DNA from: Pseudomonadota bacterium
GTDB taxonomy: Bacteria > Myxococcota_A > Polyangia > Polyangiales > Polyangiaceae
Assembly (NCBI GenBank): GCA_023423895.1
Contig: JAFAER010000122.1
Coordinates: 16,078-80,077 of the forward strand
DNA length: 64,000 nt
Direction of reading: 5' to 3'
This document shows, one piece after another, positions 8,001 through 16,249 of the stretch (the stretch's first letter is position 1; each line of letters begins with the position of its first letter). The notes beneath the pieces are model-generated. The model was not told where the DNA came from. It searched no databases and saw nothing but the letters and a program-made list of their open reading frames with translations. The translations under genes were made by a program, and so were the position numbers.

Positions 8001-8162
8001 TCACGTGCGGAAGTGTTCACGCTCTGAACGACCTCGCGTATCCGCTGTCGAAGTGACTTCTTCGCCGTTCGCATGGCGCAAGGTTCCGAAGCCCTTGTCA
8101 TAGGCAAAGGTCGCTACCGTCCAGTCTGCCAGCATCGCTTCCGGTGCCGGCGGCTCAGCCAT
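8001..8162 (-). pseudogene. Possible remnant of a cold-shock-like small protein
   Basis: Within the 506-bp gap 7768-8273 a 53-codon frame reads 'A-D-W-T-V-A-T-F-A-Y-D-K-G-F-G-T-L-R' then 'N-G-E-E-V', which resembles the first three strands of a cold-shock/OB domain (GTVxxFxxxKGFGxI). After the E-E-V the good coding pattern moves to another frame ('F-D-S-G-Y-A-R-S-F-R-A' stop), which suggests a one-base frameshift. It is too short for a complete cold-shock protein. The rest of the gap shows nothing recognisable. Confidence 0.3.
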
Positions 8163-8273
8163 GGCCGCGCTGTAGCTGAAGCCGAGCTTGATGCACGAGC
8201 CCCAGCAAAAGTCCTCAGGTCACGGATCGCGGCGGCGGCCTCGCTCTTCTTCTGATCGACGACGACCGCGTCG

Positions 8274-9329
8274 TCAGTTTGCGACATACACACGACGCGT
8301 AGCCGACGCGACCTTCGTCGCGCCCGCGTAGGCGTCGAAGCGGATCGAGTACGTCCCGTTCGGGACCCAGCCCGCGGTGGCCCACTGCACCGTGTACGGC
8401 GAAGAGGTGGACGCGCCGATGACGTATTCGCTCGAGCCGGTGATCGACGTGAACACGACCTTCGTGACGCCGCTCGAGCCCGTCGCTTGCAGCGTGACGT
8501 TCCCGCGCACCGTTGCATCCGCGGCGGGCGAGCTGATCGCCACCCATTGGCTCGCGGGTGCCGTGCTGCCGCTGCTCGAGCCGCTGCCGCCGCTGCCGCC
8601 GGGCGTCGGCGCCGTCGTTCCGGTGCCCGGCGTGACGCCGCTCGAGTACACGTAGAGGCCGTTCGTCGACATGGCGGACTTGATGGTCCGCTTGTACTTC
8701 GGCGGGTCGTAGTTGTAGCCGGCGTCCGCGATGCCATCGACCCAGGCGTTCACCGCCGCAGTGAGATCGCCGCCGTTCGCGCGCGCCGTGCGATAGCGAT
8801 CGGTCGCCGCCTTGTAGTTCGCCCAGTCTGCGCGCGTCGCGAGCTTGAAGCCGACGAAGAGGATCGCGTCACGGATGCTCGTGAAGTCGATGTACTTGTT
8901 GCCGACGTCCCACGAGGGCTGGCACTCGAGCGTGTAGGAACCTCGCCCTCCCGCGGCCGTCGTGTTGGTGAACTTGTAGCCGAACGTGTTGTTCGCGTAG
9001 AGCGCGATGCGCGTGAAGCCGAAGCCGCCCTCGACCGCTGCGATCGCGAGGATGGCAGCAGCCGGGACGCCGTACGTGCGCTCGGCCTCCTGCGCAGCAG
9101 GAGCGTGCGTCGCAAAGAAGGCGCTCTTCTCGCTCGGCGTCGGGTGCCCCGGCTCGGGCGCGTAGCAGTCCCAGCGCGGATCATTCGGATCCGTCTGCGC
9201 CGAGCCCGAGCTCTCGAGCGCCTCGTCGTCGCCCGGCGCGAAACAGCCAGGGACCGCCGCCGCGGTCACGCCGACGAGAAGGGACAGAGCCCCGATTCGA
9301 ATTCCCACCTCGAGTTTGCCAACGCTCAT
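8274..9329 (-). CDS. Glucosaminidase-domain lipoprotein with Ig-like C-terminus
   Basis: Peptidoglycan-active lipoprotein, 351 residues from ATG 9329 (an ATG 7 codons upstream is less good). Lipobox V-P-G-C29. The central domain matches the glucosaminidase/flagellar-FlgJ-like hydrolase family: 'A-A-I-L-A-I-A-A-V-E-G-G-F-G' holds the catalytic Glu and 'Y-A-N-N-T-F-G-Y-K-F' is the usual NNxFGxK motif. A Gly/Ser linker leads to a C-terminal bacterial Ig-like domain of ~90 residues ending 'R-R-V-Y-V-A-N'. It would cut glycan strands near the outer membrane, in wall remodelling or prey lysis (inference). It stands alone. Confidence 0.85.
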   Translation of the reverse strand: MSVGKLEVGIRIGALSLLVGVTAAAVPGCFAPGDDEALESSGSAQTDPNDPRWDCYAPEPGHPTPSEKSAFFATHAPAAQEAERTYGVPAAAILAIAAVEGGFGFTRIALYANNTFGYKFTNTTAAGGRGSYTLECQPSWDVGNKYIDFTSIRDAILFVGFKLATRADWANYKAATDRYRTARANGGDLTAAVNAWVDGIADAGYNYDPPKYKRTIKSAMSTNGLYVYSSGVTPGTGTTAPTPGGSGGSGSSSGSTAPASQWVAISSPAADATVRGNVTLQATGSSGVTKVVFTSITGSSEYVIGASTSSPYTVQWATAGWVPNGTYSIRFDAYAGATKVASATRRVYVAN

Positions 9330-9858
9330 TCGCCGCTCCGGAGCCACCATCGCCGGCCGCTCAGCTGCGAGCGACGTGCCGACCGTCCAGAGTGGAAAGT
9401 CGGTACGACGGAAAGAAGGATGCTGCCGGAACGCCGCTGGCCCACGCGCCTTCGGTGGATCGCGCTTCGTTCAGCTGGGATGCAAGCGCCACGTTCAGCG
9501 ACGCGTTTTGCGCAAGTTGCGCAACCGGGCTTCGTGCTCGCCGGCCCGTACGACGCAGTCAGCCGCAGCCGATCGAGAGGAGAAGGCGAAGACGCTCCAA
9601 TTCCGCCGACGGCGCGCGGCCAGGAGCAATGCGGTCGCGACCAGCACGCCCGGCGCGCCCGCAGAGGCGGTCCCGGTCGCCGTCGACGAACACCCTCCAC
9701 CCGAAGGCTCGAAGTGAGCCGGAGAGACGGTCGAGCACGTGGGGGGCGACAGCGGTGAGAAGTTCTCGCTTCGTGCGAACGTCAACGACGCGTCCCCACG
9801 CGATCCGCGAGCTCCGGATGCTGGAATGCGTTCGGCCATGAGAGCGTTCGACGCGCGC
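9330..9858. other. Gene-free stretch with a MYXO-CTERM-like trace
   Basis: About 530 bp between the divergent glucosaminidase lipoprotein and beta-lactamase genes. No complete gene is visible. It should hold both promoters. A MYXO-CTERM-like tail lies on the minus strand at 9600-9717 and is listed separately. Confidence 0.5.
9600..9717 (-). pseudogene. Orphan MYXO-CTERM-like tail
   Basis: The minus strand reads 'F-E-P-S-G-G-G-C-S-S', then an Ala/Leu-rich hydrophobic run, then 'A-A-R-R-R-R'. This is the layout of a MYXO-CTERM sorting tail (Gly-Cys, membrane helix, Arg cluster). No matching protein body precedes it, and the frame continues past the Arg cluster, so if real it is a leftover from a deleted gene. 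Chance is possible. Confidence 0.3.
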
Positions 9859-10737
9859 ATGAATCCGACCTGGACGCGAAGACAGCTTCTACGTGGCGCG
9901 CTCGGCACGCTGGCCGTTGCCTGCACTCCATCGCGGGTCGCCCCCCCAGTGACCGGACCGCGCTCTTTCGGTGACATCGAAGCGCGCGTCGGCGGGCGCG
10001 TCGGCGTCTTCGCTCTCGACACGGGCACCGGGCGTCAGCTCGCCCACCGGCCCGACGAGCGGTTCGCGATGTGCTCCACGTTCAAGTGGGTGCTCGCGGC
10101 GGCGGTGCTCGCGCGCGTCGACCGCGGGGAGCTGTCGCTCGGCGACCGCGTGCCGTACGGCGCGAACGACCTGCTCGAGCACGCACCGGTCACGCGCGAG
10201 CACGTCCGCGGAGGTGCCATGACCGTCGACGCCCTCGCCGCGGCCGCCGTCACGGTGAGCGACAACACCGCGGCGAACCTGCTCCTCGCGAAGATCGACG
10301 GCCCGGACGGCCTGACGCGGTTCGCCCGCTCGTTCGGAGACAACGTCACGCGGCTCGATCGTGACGAGCCGGCCCTGAACGACAACGTGCCCGGCGACCC
10401 TCGTGACACGACGTCTCCGCGCGCGATGGCGACCTTGATGCGACGGCTGCTCGTCGACGACGGCCTGTCTGCGGCGAGCCGAGAGCGCCTGGTGGGTTGG
10501 CTTCGTGCCTGCGAGACGGGCCGGGACCGCCTTCGGGCGGGTCTACCTGCGGACTGGACCGTGGCCGACAAAACCGGCACGGGCCAGCGCGGCTCGGTCA
10601 ACGACGTCGCCCTTGCCTGGCCGCCTGGCCGCCCGCCCGTCATCATCGCTGCATACCTGAGCGACAGCGAAGCCAAGCTGCCCTCGCTGGCGAGCGCTCA
10701 CGCCGAAATCGGCAGGGTCGTCGCGCACCAGCTCTGA
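9859..10737 (+). CDS. bla: Class A beta-lactamase, Tat-exported lipoprotein
   Basis: Serine beta-lactamase that hydrolyses beta-lactams by an acyl-enzyme. All class A motifs are present: S73-T-F-K76, S134-D-N136, E170-P-A-L-N174 and K238-T-G240. A Cys (C72) precedes the active Ser, as in CTX-M and KPC-type enzymes. The N-terminus has a twin-arginine motif (T-R7-R8-Q-L-L) and a lipobox (A-V-A-C22), so the enzyme is probably Tat-exported and lipid-anchored. The frame extends upstream to GTG 9739; ATG 9859 was chosen because it gives a standard Tat signal. No AmpR/BlaI regulator is adjacent. Substrate range cannot be told from sequence. Confidence 0.92.
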   Translation: MNPTWTRRQLLRGALGTLAVACTPSRVAPPVTGPRSFGDIEARVGGRVGVFALDTGTGRQLAHRPDERFAMCSTFKWVLAAAVLARVDRGELSLGDRVPYGANDLLEHAPVTREHVRGGAMTVDALAAAAVTVSDNTAANLLLAKIDGPDGLTRFARSFGDNVTRLDRDEPALNDNVPGDPRDTTSPRAMATLMRRLLVDDGLSAASRERLVGWLRACETGRDRLRAGLPADWTVADKTGTGQRGSVNDVALAWPPGRPPVIIAAYLSDSEAKLPSLASAHAEIGRVVAHQL

Positions 10738-10769
10738 TCCGAGCGCGACGCCTCCACCAAAGCACGGTG

Positions 10770-10958
10770 CTACGGAACCTCGAGTGGAGCGGAGGCGTTG
10801 CACCTCGAGCTCCGCGCGCCCCACACGGAAAGCTCGGCGGCGTGGACGCGGCCATCCTCCGCGACGAAGTAGACCCGGTCGCCGAGCTGATACGCAAAGC
10901 GTCGGCCCAGCCACCGCGGCACTTCAGGTACTCGAACGAAGTCCCCATCGAACGTACG
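10770..10958 (-). pseudogene. Possible C-terminal gene fragment
   Basis: A 62-codon open stretch with coding-like third positions contains 'Q-L-G-D-R-V-Y-F-V-A-E-D-G-R-V' and ends in a TAG. There is no good start and the frame is closed upstream by a TGA. It converges on the beta-lactamase. A stretch of ~36 bp inside it resembles DNA at about 13660-13700. I do not recognise it. Confidence 0.25.
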
Positions 10959-11407
10959 CCTCAGCGACTGTGACCGCGAAGCCGAGGTGAGGCGGCATGG
11001 AGAACACCCACCTCTAGCCGGAATCTCGACAATTCAACGTTCGCCAGGGCGGTATCAACGTTGCTCCACGGAGCACATGGTCGAAGGACTCGCGACAGCT
11101 CATCTCTCGCGAGAGCAGGAGCATCCTCGGCCTGTAGGCTGCCAACTTCTTCCTCGCAGAGGTCGTCCGCGTCGGACTCCCATCCTTCGATCTTCCTGCT
11201 GCGCGAACGAGGCTCGCGTTACGACACGATTGGAGTCGGGGCATCGACTGTTGGAACTGACATCGTCCTGTTCCAGACGCCAGCGGCAATGATCGTCGAT
11301 CGTGTTCGAGCGCGCCGCCCACTCCTCGCGTCAGCGTCTATCGTGCTCGGCTTTTGCTCCGGCCTCATCGGGCGGCTCCTCTTCTTCTGGAAGATGCCGG
11401 AGACGAG
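10959..11407. other. Gene-free stretch before the arsB remnant
   Basis: About 450 bp in which no frame has convincing coding character on either strand. A plus-strand frame reaches '...G-F-C-S-G-L-I-G-R-L-L-F-F-W-K' just before 11408, but it has no recognisable domain. Likely decayed DNA around the deleted transporter gene. Confidence 0.4.
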
Positions 11408-11903
11408 ATGCCCGCGCTGAACATCATCGGCATCGTCGCCATCTTCATCGTCACGCTGACGCTGATTCTCGCGCCGCCACGAGGATGGCACGAGGGCTGG
11501 TGGGCCGCGCTCGGTGCGGTCGCGATGATTGCGCTGCGACTAGTGACACCTGCGCAGGCGCTCGAAATGGTGTGGCTATCGCGGAACGTGATGCTGTTTC
11601 TCCTTGCACTACTTCTGCTCTCCGCGCTGGTCGAAACGAGCGGGTTCTTCGAGTGGGCTGCCCTCCACGCGAGTCACCGCGCCGGAGGCGACGGCAGGCG
11701 ACTCTTCCGGAACGTTTACGTGCTCGGTGCGTTCGTGACGACGGTGCTCTCGCTCGACACGACGGCGGTGATGCTGACGCCCATCGTCGTCGCGAAAGAA
11801 GGGCGAACGCGTACGTGGCTTCGAGATGATCAAGACGGGCTGGTGGCTCACCCCGCTCGTCCTCCTGCTGGCGTCGCTCACGCTCGCAGCGCTCGACGGC
11901 TGA
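11408..11903 (+). pseudogene. Internally deleted arsenical-pump/ArsB-NhaD-like transporter
   Basis: The first ~128 codons read as the start of an ArsB/NhaD-superfamily permease: 'A-L-N-I-I-G-I-V-A-I-F-I', three or four membrane helices, and the conserved 'V-L-S-L-D-T-T-A-V-M-L-T-P-I-V-V-A'. At about 11792 the frame changes and joins directly to a typical C-terminus, 'R-G-F-E-M-I-K-T-G-W-W-L-T-P-L' plus one helix, stopping at TGA 11901-11903. A complete member has ~400 residues, so roughly 250 central codons are missing. The product cannot be a working pump. Confidence 0.75.
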
Positions 11904-12069
11904 GCGTTCCGCCGGTCGGATGACGCACCGACGCTTCGTTCCAGTCGGAGGTGACCGCGCAGAACGCGGCGAAGCCGTCTTCCGTCGACTGCGGGATGTT
12001 CGCGCAGGCATCCAGCTGGACCTGCAGCTCGTCGCATGTGGGCGCAGGCCCGCGGGACGCGTTCTCGTC
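11878..12069 (-). pseudogene. In-frame coding continuation after the stop of the upstream lipoprotein
   Basis: Directly after the TAA ending the lipoprotein at 12070-12654 the same frame continues for 63 codons with strong G/C third-position bias and a Cys-containing motif 'T-C-D-E-L-Q-V-Q-L-D-A-C-A-N-I', then 'G-F-A-A-F-C'. It looks like a lost C-terminal domain behind a nonsense mutation. Its 3' end overlaps the tail of the arsB remnant on the other strand. Confidence 0.55.
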
Positions 12070-12654
12070 TTATTCGTGGTCGCTCGCGTCTTCCGCGGCG
12101 CCCGCGTCGTCGCTGTCGGGCTTCGACTCCTCGAGCGGAGGTGCTCCGCCGAGCGAGCTCGCCGCCAACGCCGGCGAAGCGGGATTGCCACAGCCACCGT
12201 TACCTTCGACGGTCACGATGCTCTTAACCGTGAGCGGAGCATCGAGCGGGGCTCCGCGACGAACGATCACGAAGACGTGATGGCTGGTGCTCTGCCCGGC
12301 CCCGCCGCCGAGCTTCAATCGCCCGGCGGCGTCGAGCTTCACGCGTTCCTCGAACGTGCCGAGACCAGGGGCGCTGCAGCTCGACCGCGTGCACTTCGCG
12401 AGATCGAGATCGGCCAACCCATCGAGCGACGTCGGACGCTCGGGAGACGTGAAGACGGCGTACTCGCCCGGCGGGGCGGCATCGATGATGAAGGACGCGT
12501 ACCAGCCCAGGTCCTCGTCGGCGGTGCCTTCGATCACGACAGCGTCGGCGGTGAGCTTTGCGTCGATGCTCGCCTCGGCGGAGGGAGGCGGACAGCCAAA
12601 GAGAAGAGCGGTCAACGCGAGGAGTCCGACACACGACGATCGAGCGGAGGGCAT
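12070..12654 (-). CDS. Lipoprotein of unknown function, probably truncated by a nonsense codon
   Basis: A 194-residue protein with lipoprotein signal (L-F-G-C21). The central part is rich in beta-type sequence ('W-Y-A-S-F-I-I-D-A-A-P-P-G-E-Y-A-V-F') with two Cys (K-C-T-R-S-S-C), and the C-terminus is an acidic, low-complexity Ser/Asp/Ala stretch ending at TAA. Because coding character continues in frame after the TAA, the present stop may be a recent mutation in a linker of a longer (~257-residue) protein. The remaining N-terminal domain could still be made. No family recognised. Confidence 0.7.
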   Translation of the reverse strand: MPSARSSCVGLLALTALLFGCPPPSAEASIDAKLTADAVVIEGTADEDLGWYASFIIDAAPPGEYAVFTSPERPTSLDGLADLDLAKCTRSSCSAPGLGTFEERVKLDAAGRLKLGGGAGQSTSHHVFVIVRRGAPLDAPLTVKSIVTVEGNGGCGNPASPALAASSLGGAPPLEESKPDSDDAGAAEDASDHE

Positions 12655-12903
12655 GGTCCGAACCTATACAGCAACGCGTATACCGCCAGCGAGTGCGCGC
12701 CCTTTTCTCGTGTGAACCGGCGCGACGCGAGCGCCGGAGAGGACGTAGCGAATCGGCATCCATGACTTCCGGATCAGGGGGTTCGAACAGCTGCAAGCGT
12801 CTGCCAATGCACTCAGTGGAGTCCTCACGTCGGAGGCGCGCGACGTAAACGTAAACACTTTCGCAATGGAGGCGTCGGCGATGGCGACGCTACGTTCGTC
12901 TGC

Positions 12904-13653
12904 ATGGTCACTACCGCACGCATCGCTCGACTCGGTTCGTTCGCCGCCATTGCGCTCGGTCTCGGCCGAGCCGTCCTTGGGTGTGAGGACGATTCGACGA
13001 CCGCTTTCCAACCGACGCATGACAGCGGCGTTGCTCCGGCTCCGACCTCTTCGTCCCCTCCGGCCGCCGACGGTGGCGCCGTCGACTCGGGCATCGACGC
13101 CCCCGCGGCAGTCCATGCCGATCTCGAGGACGACTTCTCCAAGACTTCGAACCCGAACGGCGCGTGGACCTTCGGCTACACGGTTGGCGTTCCCGGCGGT
13201 GACGCAGGCCCGTTCATCGCTTTCACCGGCACGCGCGATGTCGCGCCCGACGTCCCCTCCTGGATCGATCCGGAGAACGAGGTCCTCGGCGATCCGTGCG
13301 TCTACCGCAACGAGACGGGCGAGGTCTTCGCCGACGGCATCCAGCCCGGCGAGGTCGCGCTGCATCCAGGAAACGCGGGCGAGTACGCGATCGCCCGATG
13401 GACCGCGCCCGCCGCGGGCTCATACTCGGTCACCGTGCAATTCAAAGAGGGCGACACGGGCGACACGGACGGTCTGTTCCTTCACAACGGGAAGGTGCTC
13501 GTTACGGAAGCCACCACCTCGACGAACACCGTCCACAATCTGGTGGTGGTCGCGGCCGCAGGTGACACCCTCGACGTCGCCGTCGGCCACAAGGGCGACT
13601 TCCTCGACGACAGCACCCCGGTCCACTTCACGATCCGCTCCGGAGCGGAGTAG
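12904..13653 (+). CDS. Lipoprotein with a C-terminal beta-sandwich-like domain
   Basis: A 249-residue protein with lipobox V-L-G-C27, an Asp/Ser/Pro/Ala linker to about residue 75, and a compact C-terminal domain. This domain has 'G-A-W-T-F-G-Y', 'E-Y-A-I-A-R-W-T-A-P-A-A-G-S-Y' and 'D-G-L-F-L-H-N-G-K', a pattern common in secreted beta-sandwich, carbohydrate-binding-like proteins with a PEP-CTERM-associated flavour. Function is unknown; binding to sugar or surface material is a guess. It stands alone between two minus-strand genes. Confidence 0.8.
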   Translation: MVTTARIARLGSFAAIALGLGRAVLGCEDDSTTAFQPTHDSGVAPAPTSSSPPAADGGAVDSGIDAPAAVHADLEDDFSKTSNPNGAWTFGYTVGVPGGDAGPFIAFTGTRDVAPDVPSWIDPENEVLGDPCVYRNETGEVFADGIQPGEVALHPGNAGEYAIARWTAPAAGSYSVTVQFKEGDTGDTDGLFLHNGKVLVTEATTSTNTVHNLVVVAAAGDTLDVAVGHKGDFLDDSTPVHFTIRSGAE

Positions 13654-13741
13654 TCGGCCGAGCGCCCGCGCGCCACACCGAAGCTCGGCGGCGTCGACGC
13701 GCATTCGCTAGGCCCTGGAATGGACGCTCGGCCCCTCGCTG

Positions 13742-14482
13742 TCAGGGCTCTTCGAAGCGATAGATCGCCTGACCGGACGCGCCGTACGGGAGGCGGAGCT
13801 GGACGAACTTCTTCCCGTTCGCAGTACCCGATCCGAACTGCGCGGACTCCGGCGCTGCCTGTCCTGCCGCGCACGTCGGAGTGCCGAACGTGACGGTCGT
13901 CTCGGTGACGACCACATCGGCAGTATGACGATTCACCGCCGTGGCGAGTCCGCCCTTCGTGCGGAATCTGTCGTAGAAGCTCATTGACCCGCTGGCCGCC
14001 GACGCAGCCTTCACGACGAGCGAGCCTCCGTGCTCGAACGGCTTGAAGGTGTTGCTGCAGAAGTTCGCATTGCCGAGGACGCGTACCGACTTCAGGTGAT
14101 ACGTACCGGAGACCAACCCCACGCTCGTGAAGGTCACGAGGCGCGAGCTGCACGTCGACTCGACGTAGGGGCCGGGTGGGACCACGAGACACCCCGGAAC
14201 GATGATGCCGCCATCGGGCCCCACCTCTTCCGTCGAGGCGTCGTCGGGCACGATCTCGGGAAGGTCGCCGTCCTCCGCGACCTCCTCCCCTTCCTCGTTG
14301 CTTGGTGTGCCGGAGTCCTCGACCGGACCGGGCGTGACCGGCTGCGCCCCCGAGTCCTCCTGCGTTTGGGCGGCGGGGCCGACGTTGTCCTCGCTCCCGA
14401 CACATGCCGCAGCTGCGGAGACGACGGCGGCCAGCACCACGCACGAGAACACCTGGGCGAAGCGAACACGCGAACGATTCAT
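13742..14482 (-). CDS. Lipoprotein downstream of the kinase/sigma operon
   Basis: A 246-residue lipoprotein (A-A-A-C27) with an acidic Glu/Asp/Pro linker to about residue 85 and a C-terminal domain with at least three Cys ('V-E-S-T-C', 'A-N-F-C-S-N-T-F', 'T-P-T-C-A-A-G'). I do not recognise the family. It lies 95 bp downstream of the ECF sigma gene on the same strand and is a plausible target of that sigma factor. The ATG at 14482 gives a complete signal peptide. Confidence 0.78.
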   Translation of the reverse strand: MNRSRVRFAQVFSCVVLAAVVSAAAACVGSEDNVGPAAQTQEDSGAQPVTPGPVEDSGTPSNEEGEEVAEDGDLPEIVPDDASTEEVGPDGGIIVPGCLVVPPGPYVESTCSSRLVTFTSVGLVSGTYHLKSVRVLGNANFCSNTFKPFEHGGSLVVKAASAASGSMSFYDRFRTKGGLATAVNRHTADVVVTETTVTFGTPTCAAGQAAPESAQFGSGTANGKKFVQLRLPYGASGQAIYRFEEP

Positions 14483-14577
14483 GAACGAGCTCCTTGGTCG
14501 GGCAAAAGGGGGCGTCTTGCGCCCTCGCCATTGCCAAGTGACCGCCCGCGCCGATCGGATCGCGAAAATCCGACCCG

Positions 14578-15195
14578 TCACCCGTTCGACGGACGCGGGA
14601 GGTCGCGCAGCTGCGCCTCGAGGGGCGGCATGGTGCACCCCCATTCCTGCCCGAGACGCTCGTATTCGACTGCGAGGAGCCGCCGCGCGCGTGAGAGGCG
14701 GCCCTTCACCGTCCCCTGCGGGATGTCGAGGATGGCCGCGACCTCGCTCGTCGAGAGCTCCTCCCAGTAGGACAGCTCGAGGAGGATCTGCATGTCGAGC
14801 GGGACGCGGCGGAGCGACTCGAGCAGGAGGGCGATCTCGCGGCGCTGCGTGATCATCTGGCTCGGGCTCGGATCGAACGCATGCGCAGAGCTCGCGTTGG
14901 CGTCGAGCTCGACCTCCGCGTGACGACGCTTTTCGCGGAAGTACTCGAGCAGCACGTTCCGGGCGACGCCGTAGAGGTAGGCACGGAACGGCGCATCGCC
15001 GCGGAACGTCCCGCGGCCCTCGACGCAGCGGAGGAACGTGCGCTGGACGAGCTCCTCGGGGTCGCGACTCACCTTGTTCGCGAAGAACCTTGAGATCGCG
15101 CCGTAGTGCCGCCGCACGAGCGCTTCCCCTGCCGAGGAGGCACCGCTCGCCCATGTTTCGAGCAGCTCGGTGTCGGTCGGTTCACCCACCACGTC
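14578..15195 (-). CDS. ECF-type sigma factor linked to a Ser/Thr kinase
   Basis: About 205 residues. Region 2 shows 'E-A-L-V-R-R-H-Y-G-A-I-S-R-F-F-A', 'P-E-E-L-V-Q-R-T-F-L-R-C' and 'F-R-A-Y-L-Y-G-V-A-R-N-V-L'; region 4 shows 'L-S-T-S-E-V-A-A-I-L-D-I-P-Q-G-T-V-K-G-R'. The frame is open further upstream into the kinase gene; I chose the GTG pair 15195/15192, only 8 bp after the kinase stop. Several ECF groups in myxobacteria and planctomycetes, and EcfP/PknT of Vibrio, are controlled by Ser/Thr kinases instead of anti-sigma factors. That control is likely here, as no anti-sigma gene is adjacent. Confidence 0.88.
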   Translation of the reverse strand, partial: DVVGEPTDTELLETWASGASSAGEALVRRHYGAISRFFANKVSRDPEELVQRTFLRCVEGRGTFRGDAPFRAYLYGVARNVLLEYFREKRRHAEVELDANASSAHAFDPSPSQMITQRREIALLLESLRRVPLDMQILLELSYWEELSTSEVAAILDIPQGTVKGRLSRARRLLAVEYERLGQEWGCTMPPLEAQLRDLPRPSNG

Positions 15196-15202
15196 ACGTC
15201 CA

Positions 15203-16249
15203 TCATCGCATGGCGGCGAGGAACCATGCGAGGGTACCGAGCACTGGCAACGCGAGGAGCCATGCGCCGAGCCGGCGAGCCCGCCGGGCGAGGAGCCGAT
15301 CGCCCACGTCCTCGAGCGCGGCAACGAGATCGAGCATCTCGGGATAGCGGTCGTCCGGAGACTCCGTGAGGGCGCGCCGGAGGACCCCGACGAGGTCGTC
15401 AGGCACGGGCTCTCCGGATCGGGTCGCAGGCATCGAGGTTCCGCTCACGACGTCCACGAGCGACACGTCAGGCCCCCAGAGGGCGCGCGCGAGCGAGACC
15501 GCAAATGCGTATTGGTCGGCGCGTGCATCCACCGGGCGGCCAGCCCACTGCTCGGGAGCGGCATAGCCGGGTGTCCCGATCGCGGTTCCGTCGACCGTGA
15601 GCTCGGCTTGGCTGGGTTCGGCGCTGACCGGTGCTTCTCGGCGCTGGGCGCCGGCGCGCGCGACGAGGCCGAAGTCTCCGACGAGGACGCGACCGTCCTT
15701 GCCCATGAACAGGTTCGCAGGCTTCACGTCGCGATGGACGAGGCCACGACGATGAACGGCGGCGAGGCCGCGCCCGACCTGGCTGAACAGCTCCAGGATC
15801 GACGCAATCGGACGCGGCGTCGCGAGCCAGTCGCCGAGCGTTCCATGCGGCGCGAGCTCGGTCGCGATGTACGTCGTTCCGTCGAACCAGCCGACTTCGT
15901 ACACGGCGAGCACGTTCGGGTGGGCGATGCCCGAAAGCGCGAGCGCCTCGCGCCAGAGCCTGCGCTTTCCGATGTCGCTCCTCCTTCCGAGGATCTTGAT
16001 CGCGACCTCGCGTCCCAGATCCGGATCGAAGCCGGCGTAGACGACGCCTAGAGCGCCACCACCGAGACGACGGAGCGCGGTGAATCGACCCACGCGAGCA
16101 TCGGGTTGGCCGAGCTTCGCAGAAACGGCAGCGGCGATCGTCCCGGCCAGCTGCGGGTCGCCGCTGCGCGGCGCGTGGCGTCCGAGCGCGTCCGCCACGG
16201 CGTGCCCTTTCGCGCTGAGCTCTTCGGACCGAACGTCACCGGTCGACAT
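15203..16249 (-). CDS. Membrane-anchored Ser/Thr protein kinase
   Basis: Eukaryotic-like kinase, 348 residues. It has the Gly-rich loop at 61-72 (R-L-G-G-G-A-L-G-V-V-Y), the ATP Lys K85, Glu101, the catalytic loop H172-R-D-V-K-P-A-N, D192-F-G and the A231-P-E activation-segment end, so it should be active. Residues 1-55 are a small N-terminal helical part. One C-terminal membrane helix ends four residues from the stop, placing the kinase in the cytoplasm with almost no periplasmic domain. The start ATG 16249 overlaps the preceding gene by 14 bp; the sigma gene follows 8 bp later. It may phosphorylate the sigma factor. Confidence 0.92.
   Translation of the reverse strand: MSTGDVRSEELSAKGHAVADALGRHAPRSGDPQLAGTIAAAVSAKLGQPDARVGRFTALRRLGGGALGVVYAGFDPDLGREVAIKILGRRSDIGKRRLWREALALSGIAHPNVLAVYEVGWFDGTTYIATELAPHGTLGDWLATPRPIASILELFSQVGRGLAAVHRRGLVHRDVKPANLFMGKDGRVLVGDFGLVARAGAQRREAPVSAEPSQAELTVDGTAIGTPGYAAPEQWAGRPVDARADQYAFAVSLARALWGPDVSLVDVVSGTSMPATRSGEPVPDDLVGVLRRALTESPDDRYPEMLDLVAALEDVGDRLLARRARRLGAWLLALPVLGTLAWFLAAMR

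Noticed and set aside
13482..14537. Alternative minus-strand frame of 351 codons spanning two genes
   Set aside because: It crosses the boundary of two genes on opposite strands and has no signal peptide or domain.
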